From Candidatus Parcubacteria bacterium (GTDB lineage: Bacteria > Patescibacteriota > Patescibacteriia > CAIXNZ01), in contig JAPLYC010000058.1 in assembly GCA_026395755.1 (NCBI GenBank), positions 1 to 33,156 on the forward strand: a stretch of DNA of 33,156 bases, in the 5' to 3' direction. Both the position numbers and the translations under genes were made by a program. Shown piece after piece: positions 33,006 through 33,156 of the stretch. The notes under the pieces were generated by a model. The model worked only from the letters and a program-made list of their open reading frames with translations. It did not search any database and was not told the origin of the DNA. Numbering within the stretch: position 1 is the first letter of the stretch; each line of letters starts with the position of its first letter.

Positions 33006-33156
33006 CACTACTTTAAACATTCCCGCATGCCCCGGAATAATATAATCAGCCAAATTGACCACCCGAGCCTGATTCTTTAATAGCGCCTTTTTGTCCTTAA
33101 CCATAATATTTTTCTCTTTTTGTTTGGCCCAAAATAAATCACCCACAATAGCAATC
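32997..33156 (-). CDS. C-terminus of MBL-fold metallo-hydrolase-like protein (5' end beyond window)
   Basis: Manual translation ...IAIVGDLFWAKQKEKNIMVKDKKALLKNQARVVNLADYIIPGHAGMFKVVKS*; D.IIPGHG-like C-terminal motif typical of MBL-fold hydrolases. Confidence 0.6.
   Translation of the reverse strand, partial: IAIVGDLFWAKQKEKNIMVKDKKALLKNQARVVNLADYIIPGHAGMFKVVKS

Overview
This window looks chromosomal and compact, most likely from a Patescibacteria/CPR-type bacterium (inferred from gene style and order; no marker gene was tested). Most genes are on the minus strand. They include: a >1,700-aa exported protein with two kinds of beta-propeller-like repeats (partial at the left edge); a short HPF-type ribosome-hibernation factor; a tandem pair of paralogous membrane proteins; ligA; type IV pilus genes (a frameshifted prepilin peptidase, two prepilin-like proteins, pilM); a triple-dockerin protein; a CheY-like receiver; an RNase H-fold protein; a PilZ-like protein; a large VIT+VWA protein; recJ; lepA; murJ; a CcdA/DsbD-like membrane protein; ackA; and the 3' end of an MBL-fold-like gene. 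Between about 16 and 24 kb there is an accessory-looking block: VIT-VWA plus four plus-strand uncharacterised genes, with strong sigma70-type promoters, strong SDs and GC-rich terminators. Top observations: (1) a family of at least five degenerate palindromic CGTTA/TAACG-rich intergenic elements that punctuate transcription units; (2) a heptanucleotide repeat at the exact point where the prepilin peptidase gene is frameshifted, where removing one 7-nt unit restores the full reading frame (candidate phase-variable type IV pilus switch); (3) an uncharacterised island containing two adjacent small proteins that both end in four-cysteine clusters and an 837-aa orphan protein; (4) a tandem membrane-protein duplication with an intervening 5-codon ORF that copies the first five codons of the downstream gene. 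No rRNA, tRNA or CRISPR array was recognised.
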